Notes: generated by a model from the sequence alone, not told the origin. 7,675 nt of DNA from an uncultured Halioglobus sp. (GCA_905480565.1 CAJQQW010000185.1:1-7675), one strand, 5' to 3'. Shown: positions 1 through 6,778, numbered from the stretch's first letter. Translations and numbers: made by a program.

Positions 1-2
1 TT

Positions 3-119
3 CTGGATAGCAGCCTCCCACTGAATAATGGAACAGGTTGGCAGGTGCGCTATAGTAGTAACGGACAGAATTTCAGCGTAAGCGGCCAGACATGGGCGAT
101 TTGTGCTGCGGTCGACTGA
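3..119 (+). CDS. C-terminal fragment of a probable secreted or surface protein (5' end outside window)
   Basis: An open frame enters from the left edge, with its first whole codon at position 3, and ends at TGA 117-119, giving 38 residues. The segment is rich in Ser, Gly and Asn. Its end reads GWQVRYSSNGQNFSVSGQTW followed by AICAAVD. A 'GW.v ... N ... f.V ...AICA' ending is a pattern I associate with the last beta-strand repeat of extracellular bacterial proteins; this recollection of a family trait is not proven here. The other two forward frames are closed by stops within the first 24 bases, which supports this frame. The function of the whole protein cannot be told from this tail. The next genes are on the opposite strand, so this is the last gene of its transcript. 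Confidence 0.5.
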   Translation: MDSSLPLNNGTGWQVRYSSNGQNFSVSGQTWAICAAVD

Positions 120-180
120 CCATCCCGACTTCGATGCTACACAGGCTCAAACCGCATCCGCGCCAAAATATAGCCGCCTC

Positions 181-441
181 CTATGCTGCAGGAACAGTCA
201 TGAATCTCGCGCTGAAAGTCGTGTAGCAAACCACGTTGTCCCCATAGACTGTCGCCGTGATGTCAGATAGCAGTGCTGCATGATGATGTTCGCAATCATA
301 CGCTTTGCCCCAGATATTTTTGCCGCCTGGCTGCTGGTCTGCTTCAAACCCGCCGAGACCGACACTGGCCGCAGCGGACAGGCGATAGACCCTTATTTTT
401 TTGAGCGTTTTCAACACCTGTAGTGACCAACTAGCGCGCAT
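181..441 (-). CDS. Small hypothetical ORF, 86 aa, doubtful
   Basis: ATG at 441 to TAG at 181-183, with an in-frame TAA three codons upstream of the ATG, so the start cannot be much earlier. I recognise no family. The N-terminal third is basic (KTLKKIRVYR), the middle has a Gly/Pro/Gln-rich stretch, then YDCEHHHAALL, and the end is beta-like (TVYGDNVVCYTTFSARF). There is no clear signal peptide or membrane helix. An AAGAG lies only a few bases before the ATG, closer than a normal ribosome binding site. It would sit 18 bp downstream of the DUF2007 gene on the same strand and could be co-transcribed. Codon choice is mixed but not implausible. It is either a small lineage-specific gene, a decayed piece of a larger gene, or chance; the rest of 120-459 shows nothing else. 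Confidence 0.3.
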   Translation of the reverse strand: MRASWSLQVLKTLKKIRVYRLSAAASVGLGGFEADQQPGGKNIWGKAYDCEHHHAALLSDITATVYGDNVVCYTTFSARFMTVPAA

Positions 442-459
442 GCTCTTCGGTTAAAACGC

Positions 460-786
460 TTATTCAGCCGACGTCTCCTTGTGAGAGATTTCCTCGCCGC
501 AATGCCAGCAAATGTCAAACGTCGCCGGATTATTGCTCTCGCATTGACGGCAACGCCAATCCGGAGCATCGACCGGCTGCTGCATACCCTCCACTATTTT
601 TATTGCCCGTGTCGCATCATGCTCCCTGACAACCCACACCTCTGGCCAGGCATTTATCGGCGCGAGCTCTCCTATAGCACCAGCGGCATATTCGTTGCGC
701 ACCTCGCACTTGATTTGGGACTGCTCCAATAAACTGGCGGCCTGGACCACGATTGCCAGATTGGGATGGGTATAAACCAGTTTCAT
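460..786 (-). CDS. DUF2007 domain protein with C-terminal zinc ribbon (108 aa)
   Basis: Residues 1-66 match the DUF2007 ('putative signal transducing protein') pattern: a short beta-alpha-beta fold opening with MKLVYTHPN, a helix (AIVVQAASLLEQ), then the characteristic strand and loop (CEVRNEYAAGAIGELAP) and an EVWV strand. Residues 76-100 form a small zinc ribbon with two CxxC knuckles, C79-x2-C82 and C93-x2-C96. The family is small, cytoplasmic and of unknown biochemical role; the 'signal transducing' name is historic. There is no signal peptide. The ATG at 786 is supported by AGGTG on the minus strand at 791-795, four bases before the start. The protein is divergent from the cyclase gene across a 181-bp gap. 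The domain assignment is confident, the function is unknown. Confidence 0.88.
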   Translation of the reverse strand: MKLVYTHPNLAIVVQAASLLEQSQIKCEVRNEYAAGAIGELAPINAWPEVWVVREHDATRAIKIVEGMQQPVDAPDWRCRQCESNNPATFDICWHCGEEISHKETSAE

Positions 787-789
787 AGT

Positions 790-795
790 CCACCT
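790..795 (-). promoter_or_regulatory. Ribosome binding site of the DUF2007 gene
   Basis: Minus-strand AGGTGG lies three bases before the ATG at 786, or four if only AGGTG is counted. It supports that start over any later Met. Confidence 0.55.
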
Positions 796-967
796 GACTG
801 TTTTACGTGTTCATTCTCACTACAGGGTAGCCCGCCCGGCGTCATTTAGCACCTGCGATGGGGTAATTCGGCTCCAGCAGGCCACCCAGTTCGATCACGG
901 CAGAGCAACGCAGATCAGTCCTTGTTGGCTATACTCACTGACACGATCAAGCAGTGCGAGATATACC

Positions 968-1762
968 ATGGTAGCCACACGACGTCTTTTAACGCGGCTA
1001 GCGTTTATGTTACTACTACTAAACCCACAAGGAATCACTGCAGAGGAATGGATAGACCTGACCCATACCCTGTCGTCAGAGTCCGTATTCTGGCCCACCG
1101 CTGCACCGTTCGAACTGGCGACGGACTTTGAGGGCGTCACGGAGAAAGGCTATTTCTACTCCGCGTACACATTCAAAACTGCCGAGCATGGAGGTACGCA
1201 TATTGATGCCCCCGTGCACTTTGCCAAGGGACACGACTCGGTGGACGAAATTCCCCTGGAGCGCCTGATTGGTAATGCAGTGGTTCTAGACCTGAGCGAG
1301 CTCATTAACGGCGAATGCAATTTCCTTATCACGACCGGCCATATTCTCGCTTGGGAGAAATCCCACGGTCGCATCCCAGAAAACGCTATCATCCTTCTGC
1401 GCACCGGCTTTGACAAATATTGGCCGGATACGAAACGCTACTTGGGAACAGACCTTAAAGGCGAAGCGGGCGTCGCTGCCCTATGCTTTCCGGGCCTGCG
1501 ACCTGAGACGGCCACATGGCTTGCACAGCAAAGAAGTATCAAGGCAGTTGGGATTGATACGGCCAGCATCGATTACGGACAATCCTCTGACTACCGCGCT
1601 CATGTAAACCTGATGAGTCGAAATATTCCCGCATTCGAGAATATCGCAAACCTTGACCAGCTGCCTCCTACAGGCGCCTTCGTCGTTGCACTACCGGTCA
1701 AGATCAAGGGAGGCAGCGGCGGCCCGCTGCGTATCGTAGCGCGCAAGGCCTCATCACGCTGA
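968..1762 (+). CDS. Exported cyclase-family metal-dependent hydrolase (kynurenine-formamidase fold)
   Basis: A 264-residue protein of the cyclase family (PF04199). The signature HxGTHxDxPxH is complete: HGGTHIDAPVHF, giving H74, H78, D80 and H84. The downstream partners also appear present, H212 (in AHVNLM) and E224 (in PAFENIANL), corresponding to the His and Glu metal ligands of KynB. The GIDTASID strand near 195-202 and the GGSGGPLR turn near 248-255 are also typical. Known members hydrolyse N-formylkynurenine or related amides, or act on cyclic and lactone substrates; the substrate here is unknown. Residues 1-25 look like a Sec signal peptide (basic MVATRRLLTR, hydrophobic core, cleavage likely after ITA before EEW), so the enzyme is probably periplasmic, unlike cytoplasmic KynB. 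The start at 968 is chosen because it gives this signal peptide; GAG at 958-960 is a weak ribosome site. No kynurenine-pathway genes flank it, so a kynB label is not justified. Confidence 0.9.
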   Translation: MVATRRLLTRLAFMLLLLNPQGITAEEWIDLTHTLSSESVFWPTAAPFELATDFEGVTEKGYFYSAYTFKTAEHGGTHIDAPVHFAKGHDSVDEIPLERLIGNAVVLDLSELINGECNFLITTGHILAWEKSHGRIPENAIILLRTGFDKYWPDTKRYLGTDLKGEAGVAALCFPGLRPETATWLAQQRSIKAVGIDTASIDYGQSSDYRAHVNLMSRNIPAFENIANLDQLPPTGAFVVALPVKIKGGSGGPLRIVARKASSR

Positions 1763-1796
1763 ATGCAGAGTTATTCACTTTTTGAGGCAGCCTTAT

Positions 1797-1815
1797 TTAT
1801 GGCCTCCAGCCATAA
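1797..1815. other. Hairpin between convergent genes (7-bp stem, 5-nt loop)
   Basis: TTATGGC (1797-1803), loop CTCCA, GCCATAA (1809-1815): a perfect 7-bp inverted repeat 35 bp after the cyclase stop. It lacks a T run on either strand, so it is not a clear intrinsic terminator, but its place between two gene ends suggests an RNA 3'-end or stability role. Confidence 0.35.
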
Positions 1816-1901
1816 CAATGCATCGGCAATAAAATATTCCAGATAGGTCGGTTACACTGCGCTGTTTGAAACACCTTTACCGCTACCTGCTACTGTTCGC
1901 C

Positions 1902-1917
1902 CCTCGGAATACCGAGG
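1902..1917. other. GC-rich hairpin just downstream of the flavin oxidoreductase gene (6-bp stem, 4-nt loop)
   Basis: CCTCGG (1902-1907), AATA loop, CCGAGG (1912-1917). On the minus strand it follows the oxidoreductase stop at 1940 by 22 bp. The stem is perfect and GC-rich but is followed by GGCGAAC rather than T residues, so terminator function is only possible. Confidence 0.35.
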
Positions 1918-1939
1918 CCATAAACCTGCGGCGGCGCAC

Positions 1940-3247
1940 CTAAGACCGGTGCGAGCCCCGCTTTCGCGCAGCAAGCCAACGCTTCTGGTGCTTCATCACT
2001 TTCAGCGCTGCAGTAAAAACGCGCATGTTGGCATCGGGCACGCCGCTCTCGCCGATTTGACTTAACTGCGCGTAATACCAGAACTGGATTCCAAACGTTC
2101 CCAGTGTGCGCAGCGCATCAGATTTATCCAGAAAGGAGAGCCAGGAAGGCCACATTGCTAGACTATCTTCAAAGCGAGGGAGCTCCTCTCTGCCCTCAAG
2201 AATCTGACGGGGCGCGTCGCCCACTACACACATGGGACGGCCTATACCAATCAGGTCTGCGCCTCCCTGCTGTAGCGCATTCTCCATACTGTCGCGTCGG
2301 CGAAACCCACCAGTGACCATTAGCGGTATTGATACCGTCTTTCGCATAGCCAAAGCAAAGTCGACAAAGTAGGCTTCTCGAATTCTGGTTGATTCCTGCA
2401 ATACCTGCTCGTCGGCCTCCTCCATCCCAGTGACGCCCAACAGTCGCGGCTGCTCATAGGTACCCCCGGATATCTCAACTAAATCTACACTGGCCTGCTC
2501 GAGCCAACGAACAACGTGCTGGCTCTCTTCGAAATCAAATCCACCCTTCTGAAAGTCAGCGCTGTTAAGCTTGACCGACACCGGAAAAGATTTACCTACC
2601 GCCCCACGGACATTATCCACGATATCCAGTAACAGACGCGCTCGATTCTCCAGACAACCACCGAACTCGTCGCTACGCAAATTGGTTCGAGGACTGAGAA
2701 ATTGGGATAAAAGATAACCATGTGCAGCATGTATCTGCACGCCCGTAAAACCAGCTGCCTTAACAGCAGTAGCACAGCGGGTAAAGCCCTGCACTATGTC
2801 TTCGATCTCTGCCTTTGTAAGAGGCTCCGGTGTACCGAACTGTCCTCCGGGCAATCCCACCTTGACTGCCGAGGGGGCTTTCGGCCGCGGATTCACCGGC
2901 TTTTGTGTCTGCCTTCCTGCATGACTAATTTGAGCCCAAAAATGATTGCCACCGCGAGTTGCTACGGCCGCCCAGCGCCGCAATGCCGACAACATTGTGT
3001 CATCTACTTCACTCTCGATCACCACGTTACCGGGACGCTCAAGGTGATCTCCGTCAACAATAATGTTTCCGGATAGCAGCAGGCCTGCACCGCCATCACT
3101 CCAAAAGCCATAAAGCCGCTCCAGCTCAGGCGTTGGAATACCCTGTGGTGAGGCAAGTCCCTCGGTCATAGCGGCCTTCGCGATTCGGTTAGGGATCACT
3201 GCGCCACAAGGCAGTTTTAGTGGCTCTGAAAGACAGTGTTTACTCAA
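1940..3247 (-). CDS. Old yellow enzyme family NADH:flavin oxidoreductase (FMN TIM barrel)
   Basis: A 435-residue protein counted from TTG at 3247. It shows the OYE/2,4-dienoyl-CoA-reductase-type barrel from end to end: NRIAKAAMTEG near residues 20-30, AQISHAGRQ near 105-113, the active-site pair in QIHAAHGYLLSQFLSP (H173, H176) followed by TNLRSDEFGG, the VSVKLNS strand, VTGGFR near 311-316 and IGIGRPM near 333-339 for FMN phosphate binding. Such enzymes use NAD(P)H to reduce the C=C bond of activated alkenes; the substrate is unknown. The C-terminal [4Fe-4S] cluster and second flavin domain of FadH-type reductases are absent. Instead there is an extension of about 90 residues rich in Trp and Tyr, with a basic end (MKHQKRWLAARKRG). 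No signal peptide, so cytoplasmic. TTG at 3247 is preferred because GGAG stands five bases before it and the protein then opens MSKHCLSEPLKLPCG, as relatives do. The frame could begin at TTG 3265, immediately after a TGA. Confidence 0.9.
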   Translation of the reverse strand: MSKHCLSEPLKLPCGAVIPNRIAKAAMTEGLASPQGIPTPELERLYGFWSDGGAGLLLSGNIIVDGDHLERPGNVVIESEVDDTMLSALRRWAAVATRGGNHFWAQISHAGRQTQKPVNPRPKAPSAVKVGLPGGQFGTPEPLTKAEIEDIVQGFTRCATAVKAAGFTGVQIHAAHGYLLSQFLSPRTNLRSDEFGGCLENRARLLLDIVDNVRGAVGKSFPVSVKLNSADFQKGGFDFEESQHVVRWLEQASVDLVEISGGTYEQPRLLGVTGMEEADEQVLQESTRIREAYFVDFALAMRKTVSIPLMVTGGFRRRDSMENALQQGGADLIGIGRPMCVVGDAPRQILEGREELPRFEDSLAMWPSWLSFLDKSDALRTLGTFGIQFWYYAQLSQIGESGVPDANMRVFTAALKVMKHQKRWLAARKRGSHRS

Positions 3248-3252
3248 GTTAT

Positions 3253-3259
3253 CTCCGCC
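3253..3259 (-). promoter_or_regulatory. Ribosome binding site that decides the TTG start of the flavin oxidoreductase
   Basis: Minus-strand GGCGGAG ends five bases before TTG 3247. There is no ATG start in this frame before residue 27 of the called protein, and TTG 3265 has no comparable site, so this GGAG points to 3247. Confidence 0.6.
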
Positions 3260-3423
3260 ATACAATCAATGCAACCGCAGGAATTCTGCAAAAAAATCGC
3301 AGTTATTGGTGCGTGAATGCCTTCTACAATTAATGGTGGCAGTATCGGATCGAACACCTGCAAAAAAACGCGTTACCGCCAACCCCGCACAGCCGCCTTC
3401 AGTTTTCTTATATAAAACCACAT

Positions 3424-3446
3424 TCGCCGGCGATAGCGGCGTCGCC
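3424..3446. repeat. GC-rich palindrome and hairpin downstream of the lipoprotein hydrolase
   Basis: TCGCCGGCGA (3424-3433) is a perfect 10-bp palindrome. Overlapping it, GGCGA (3429-3433) can pair with TCGCC (3442-3446). It lies 25-47 bp after the lipoprotein hydrolase stop on the minus strand. The T residues precede the stem on that strand, so it is not a standard terminator. The rest of 3248-3470 shows no gene I can support. Confidence 0.3.
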
Positions 3447-3470
3447 AAAAGTCACTGAGACGCATACAGT

Positions 3471-4922
3471 TCACTCGAATATATCAAGCTGAGCAGCATA
3501 CTCAATTATGAGAGACGCATCTTCAGATAGAAGAAACCCACTCGCAACAGCTTCGTTAGTAGAAGCCTTGACGGCATTCAGGTATGCCTCGTTATCCGCG
3601 TACAGCGACGCAATAGTGTTTGCATCCAACAATTTTGTTGTGCCGAAAAGGCGGTTGCAAAAACCGAAACTTTCCGAAGAATTGCCCTCGCCAGATAGCG
3701 TTGCAAGCGGCGCATCGACAAAAGATGTCCTGATACCACCCAAGGCAATTCCCAAATCATCGCGCGACAGAGCAGGTATCGCTTCGTCCACAACAAGCCG
3801 ATCCGCTATCGTGGGGAGCGTGCCTTCGACCACCCATGCTGAAAGAGCTGCAATGGCGGCTTTGACCAGGAAGTGCTGTGGCCCGGTATTTATAGGCTTG
3901 TCACAGAAGAGTGGATTCTCAAACACAGCAGCCACATTCGGATCATCACCGTTGTCGGAGCGGTTTGTGGCCGTTATATAGTAGTCTGCATGTGCAGTGC
4001 CGGCGGTCTCCCACAAGCGGAAATAATCGGAATCCGCCTGCCTGTTCAGGTAAGAGCTCAGTGCCACCACATCAGACTCTGTTTGCAGCATCATCACGGG
4101 TTTTTCCAAATCATCTCTTATCAATACAATTTCTGGCGCGGGTATATCCGCCTGGGGCGATTGCGATAAGGGCGCACTGCTGTAATAGCGGCTATGGATA
4201 AAATAACCGTCGTACATTCTATGCTGTCTGGAAAGCGCATTAACGTACGTTAGCAAGCGATATGCTGACTGCGATTCACCTGCCGCTAAAAGAGCGTCAA
4301 AACCGAGCGACCCAAGAAGCCCTTCATCAGAATCACTTCTGATCAAATTCCCGATCTGCGAAAAAATCGAATAAGAAAAGCTGTCGCCGGGGTGGCTCAG
4401 TGCCGAGTATCGCTCAGGGCGTGTTTCCTTCAAACTTTCTACACCGCGTGATTGAGCAGATACGCCAATCCACGCGTAGCCTCTGCGGGTGAGCTCGGTA
4501 TGTGCCAGCATCCAGTCATTCCCCAAGTCTGAACCTGCTGAGACATTCAACCACTCCACAATCACTACCCCGTTATAATTCGCAGGGTTAGCTGGCTTGA
4601 ATACGACGACTCGAGTTTTATATTCAGCAACCTCAGCAGCCTGAACGTCCCATTCTCCGATAGACGTCAACTCATTCACATTGGTATAAGATTCGGCTTC
4701 TCCCGAAACGAAATATTCGGCTTTCTCGTAACCGCGGTCATCAAAAAATGGGCCAGGCAGTAATGCGTCGCCAACAGTAGGGGTACTGAATTCCGGTACA
4801 GGAACCGCGCTATAGGAGAAATCTTCATTATCGTTATTGTTGTCGCTGTCACTGCACCCGGTCAGAGCCACTACCAGCACAAAACACAATCCGAAATAAT
4901 TAGAAGAAGCAATAAGTTTCAT
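3471..4922 (-). CDS. Lipoprotein of the 'alpha/beta hydrolase domain' family (PF20091-like Ser hydrolase)
   Basis: A 483-residue protein. Residues 1-23 form a lipoprotein signal: MKLIASSNYF, a hydrophobic stretch, then the lipobox LTGC with C23 as the likely lipidated residue. The following SDSDNNNDNEDF is a flexible acidic linker, and the +2 Ser favours the outer membrane in gammaproteobacteria. The rest fits the large alpha/beta hydrolase family annotated PF20091: YKTRVVVFKP, the NGVVIVEWLNVS strand, GYAWIGVSAQ, and a nucleophile elbow GESQSA with S217. A D284 in LQTESDVV and H311 in GTAHAD are good candidates for the remaining triad. Members are esterase-like, with poorly known substrates. 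The ATG at 4922 gives the complete lipoprotein signal; GGA about 11 bases before it is a weak ribosome site. The phosphatase lies 126 bp upstream on the same strand. The family call is confident, the substrate is unknown. Confidence 0.88.
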   Translation of the reverse strand: MKLIASSNYFGLCFVLVVALTGCSDSDNNNDNEDFSYSAVPVPEFSTPTVGDALLPGPFFDDRGYEKAEYFVSGEAESYTNVNELTSIGEWDVQAAEVAEYKTRVVVFKPANPANYNGVVIVEWLNVSAGSDLGNDWMLAHTELTRRGYAWIGVSAQSRGVESLKETRPERYSALSHPGDSFSYSIFSQIGNLIRSDSDEGLLGSLGFDALLAAGESQSAYRLLTYVNALSRQHRMYDGYFIHSRYYSSAPLSQSPQADIPAPEIVLIRDDLEKPVMMLQTESDVVALSSYLNRQADSDYFRLWETAGTAHADYYITATNRSDNGDDPNVAAVFENPLFCDKPINTGPQHFLVKAAIAALSAWVVEGTLPTIADRLVVDEAIPALSRDDLGIALGGIRTSFVDAPLATLSGEGNSSESFGFCNRLFGTTKLLDANTIASLYADNEAYLNAVKASTNEAVASGFLLSEDASLIIEYAAQLDIFE

Positions 4923-5029
4923 TGTATGAATCCATGTTTGGCTGGAGTAAAAGTATGTCGACGTCCATTATCGAAATAAGCTCAACGGACACCCTGAGCA
5001 CAACGAGTTTGTCAGATTTAGGCTTCCGG

Positions 5030-5044
5030 TGCCAATCCGTGGCA
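5030..5044. other. Small hairpin just after the phosphatase stop
   Basis: TGCCA (5030-5034), ATCCG, TGGCA (5040-5044) lies 5-19 bp after the phosphatase stop on the minus strand. The stem is only five pairs and is followed by CCGGAAGCC rather than T residues. The rest of 4923-5048 shows no clear promoter or gene. Confidence 0.2.
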
Positions 5045-5048
5045 GGGA

Positions 5049-6740
5049 TTAACGTGTTTTTAAAGGTTGAACCACCTCAACCAGTACCTCGCCAACTGAC
5101 CCCGAAGGCTCCTCTATTTCGAGAATATTCGCCATTGTGCTGGCAATATCATAGGGCGTGACGGCTCGACTGACCCGTGCCGGTTTCACCCCGTTACCGG
5201 CGAACACAATGGGTACATGTCGATCATAATGCCAGGGAGAACCATGGGTAGCCGCCACGGTGAGACCGTCAAAGTCCGCGATAAATTCCTGAGATCCGAA
5301 TACTACGTGCACATCACCTGATCGCTGCAACAGGTAATTGGCTGCCGCCATCTTCGCTATGGGATTGTCCGGAAGCAGGCCTGCCGCGATATCGGAACCT
5401 GCAAACGCGGTGAATACCTCCGGACGCTGTATCAACAATTGCGCAACCTCACGCTGTATCTCTGCCAGATCGAGGCCCTTCGCAGCAATTAACTGTTGGT
5501 CCAAATATACATAAGGAGTGAAAAAGGTCTTTACCAGATCGACATCGACGCCGAGAGTTTGTCGCAATGCCTTGTTCAGTGCCGCGGTATCGAAATATTC
5601 CGGATCTACATGCTCTACATGATCACCCAACGACCGAAGGTAGCCTGGGACTTCCGGACCCCCATGATCAGCAGATAGAACGATCAGGGTATTCTCCAGG
5701 CCCACCTTTTTGTCGATGAATGAAAGTAACTCCGCGAGAATACGATCCAGCCGCAGCAGGTTATCTTCCATTTCCAGACTGGAGGAACCGAACAGGTGCC
5801 CAATATAGTCAGTGGACGAGAAGCTTACTGACAGAAAGTCGGGTATCTCGTCCTGCCCCAAGTCCTCTGCATTCACCAGTGCTTTCACGAAATCCAGTGT
5901 AAGCTCGTCTCCCGCAGGGCTCACCGTAAGCAAGGTGGTAAAATATTTGTCATCGCGCGCACCCCAGGAATGTGGAAACGTTCGGTTAAATCCTGGGAAA
6001 TCGGTTTCCCATGGACTATTGTCCTCCGAAAGCCGTTGGTAGCTCTCTGGGCTATTTAACAGGGTCCAGCTATTTCCTGCATACTCATTCAACTTACCCG
6101 CGCCATTCCACTCTGCAACCCAGTCTGGGTAGGCATTATAATAAAAATCGGAAGTGACAAAATTTCCCGAGGACTTTGAGAACCAGAACGCCTTGCCTGA
6201 TCTTCCCGCGAGCGGCACGGCACCGCGGTCCTTGACCGAGACTCCGAATATCTTGCTGGCGCCGCCATAGCGGTTTGCGAGCTCATCTGAGAACGTTGAG
6301 CTAAGCATGCCGCGCGGCGATCGCCCATCGGTAGTCGCAACTCGCTGGGTGGGGTCTATCTCGCGCGCTTTATCAACACCGGCATCGGCACTCAACAACG
6401 AATAGCGAGAATCTTCAATATTATAGACAAGCTCATTGCTGTCACGATCAAACCAGATATTGCCCACCATGCCGTGCACCGCCGGGACCGTTCCCGTAGC
6501 CAGCGATGCATGCCCGACAATGGTCTCAGTATTGGCGTGCTGGTAGGCTGCGCTGGTGAACCAAACGCCTTTATCTGCCAAGTAACGAAACCCACCTTTG
6601 CCAAACTGGTCCATGTGTCGCCAGGGCAGATCCCCTCGCAGTTGATCGACTGTTATTTGCAACACGAGGCGTGGCTGCGCCAAAGCCGGCGCGGAGCCGA
6701 GCGCGCTTAAGAGTAGTAACAATAATAGGCGTTTTGACAT
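5049..6740 (-). CDS. Exported PafA-type alkaline phosphatase
   Basis: A 563-residue member of the type I phosphodiesterase/alkaline phosphatase superfamily. The zinc sites and nucleophile are all visible: D32 (ITVDQLRGD), T73 nucleophile (TETIVGHAS), D311 and H315 (STDYIGHLFG), D358 and H359 (SADHGG), and H499 (ATHGSP). N94 (MVGNIWFD) and the K170-x-R172 pair (SVKDRGAVPLAGR) match the Asn100, Lys162 and Arg164 of PafA. These favour phosphomonoesterase over nucleotide-diesterase activity. PafA enzymes release phosphate from organic esters in the periplasm. Residues 1-21 are a Sec signal peptide (MSKRLLLLLLL ... APALA, cut before QPRL). ATG 6740 is chosen because the signal peptide starts there and GGA lies eight bases upstream; the frame also allows TTG at 6764, which would add eight residues before the signal. 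It is transcribed away from the esterase. I see no clear Pho box. Confidence 0.93.
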   Translation of the reverse strand: MSKRLLLLLLLSALGSAPALAQPRLVLQITVDQLRGDLPWRHMDQFGKGGFRYLADKGVWFTSAAYQHANTETIVGHASLATGTVPAVHGMVGNIWFDRDSNELVYNIEDSRYSLLSADAGVDKAREIDPTQRVATTDGRSPRGMLSSTFSDELANRYGGASKIFGVSVKDRGAVPLAGRSGKAFWFSKSSGNFVTSDFYYNAYPDWVAEWNGAGKLNEYAGNSWTLLNSPESYQRLSEDNSPWETDFPGFNRTFPHSWGARDDKYFTTLLTVSPAGDELTLDFVKALVNAEDLGQDEIPDFLSVSFSSTDYIGHLFGSSSLEMEDNLLRLDRILAELLSFIDKKVGLENTLIVLSADHGGPEVPGYLRSLGDHVEHVDPEYFDTAALNKALRQTLGVDVDLVKTFFTPYVYLDQQLIAAKGLDLAEIQREVAQLLIQRPEVFTAFAGSDIAAGLLPDNPIAKMAAANYLLQRSGDVHVVFGSQEFIADFDGLTVAATHGSPWHYDRHVPIVFAGNGVKPARVSRAVTPYDIASTMANILEIEEPSGSVGEVLVEVVQPLKTR

Positions 6741-6759
6741 AGAGAATTCCGACGAATGA

Positions 6760-6778
6760 ACCAATCACTTGCATTGGT
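6760..6778. promoter_or_regulatory. Dyad ACCAAT-N7-ATTGGT upstream of the phosphatase, possible operator
   Basis: ACCAAT (6760-6765) and ATTGGT (6773-6778) form a perfect 6-bp inverted repeat with a CACTTGC spacer, centred about 29 bp before the phosphatase ATG. The 19-bp span and two half-sites on one face resemble a dimeric regulator site, or a leader hairpin if the RNA starts upstream. No regulator gene is in the window. Confidence 0.3.

Noticed and set aside
930..935. TATACT as a -10 box for the cyclase gene
   Set aside because: No acceptable -35 element is found 16-18 bp upstream, so a promoter cannot be claimed.
2720..3076. 118-codon plus-strand frame inside the flavin oxidoreductase
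   Set aside because: It is antisense to the conserved barrel motifs and shows no domain pattern.
3266..3448. 60-codon minus-strand frame in the gap upstream of the flavin oxidoreductase
   Set aside because: Short, with Cys/Arg-rich non-protein-like sequence, no ribosome site and no recognisable family.
3508..3981. 157-codon plus-strand frame inside the lipoprotein hydrolase
   Set aside because: It is antisense to a gene with a clear lipobox and hydrolase motifs, and its composition is low-complexity Ser/Ala, as expected from a shadow frame.
5065..5082. Inverted repeat GGTTGA-N6-TCAACC as a phosphatase terminator
   Set aside because: It lies within the last codons of the phosphatase, has a weak stem and is followed by only three T residues on the minus strand, so it is probably incidental.
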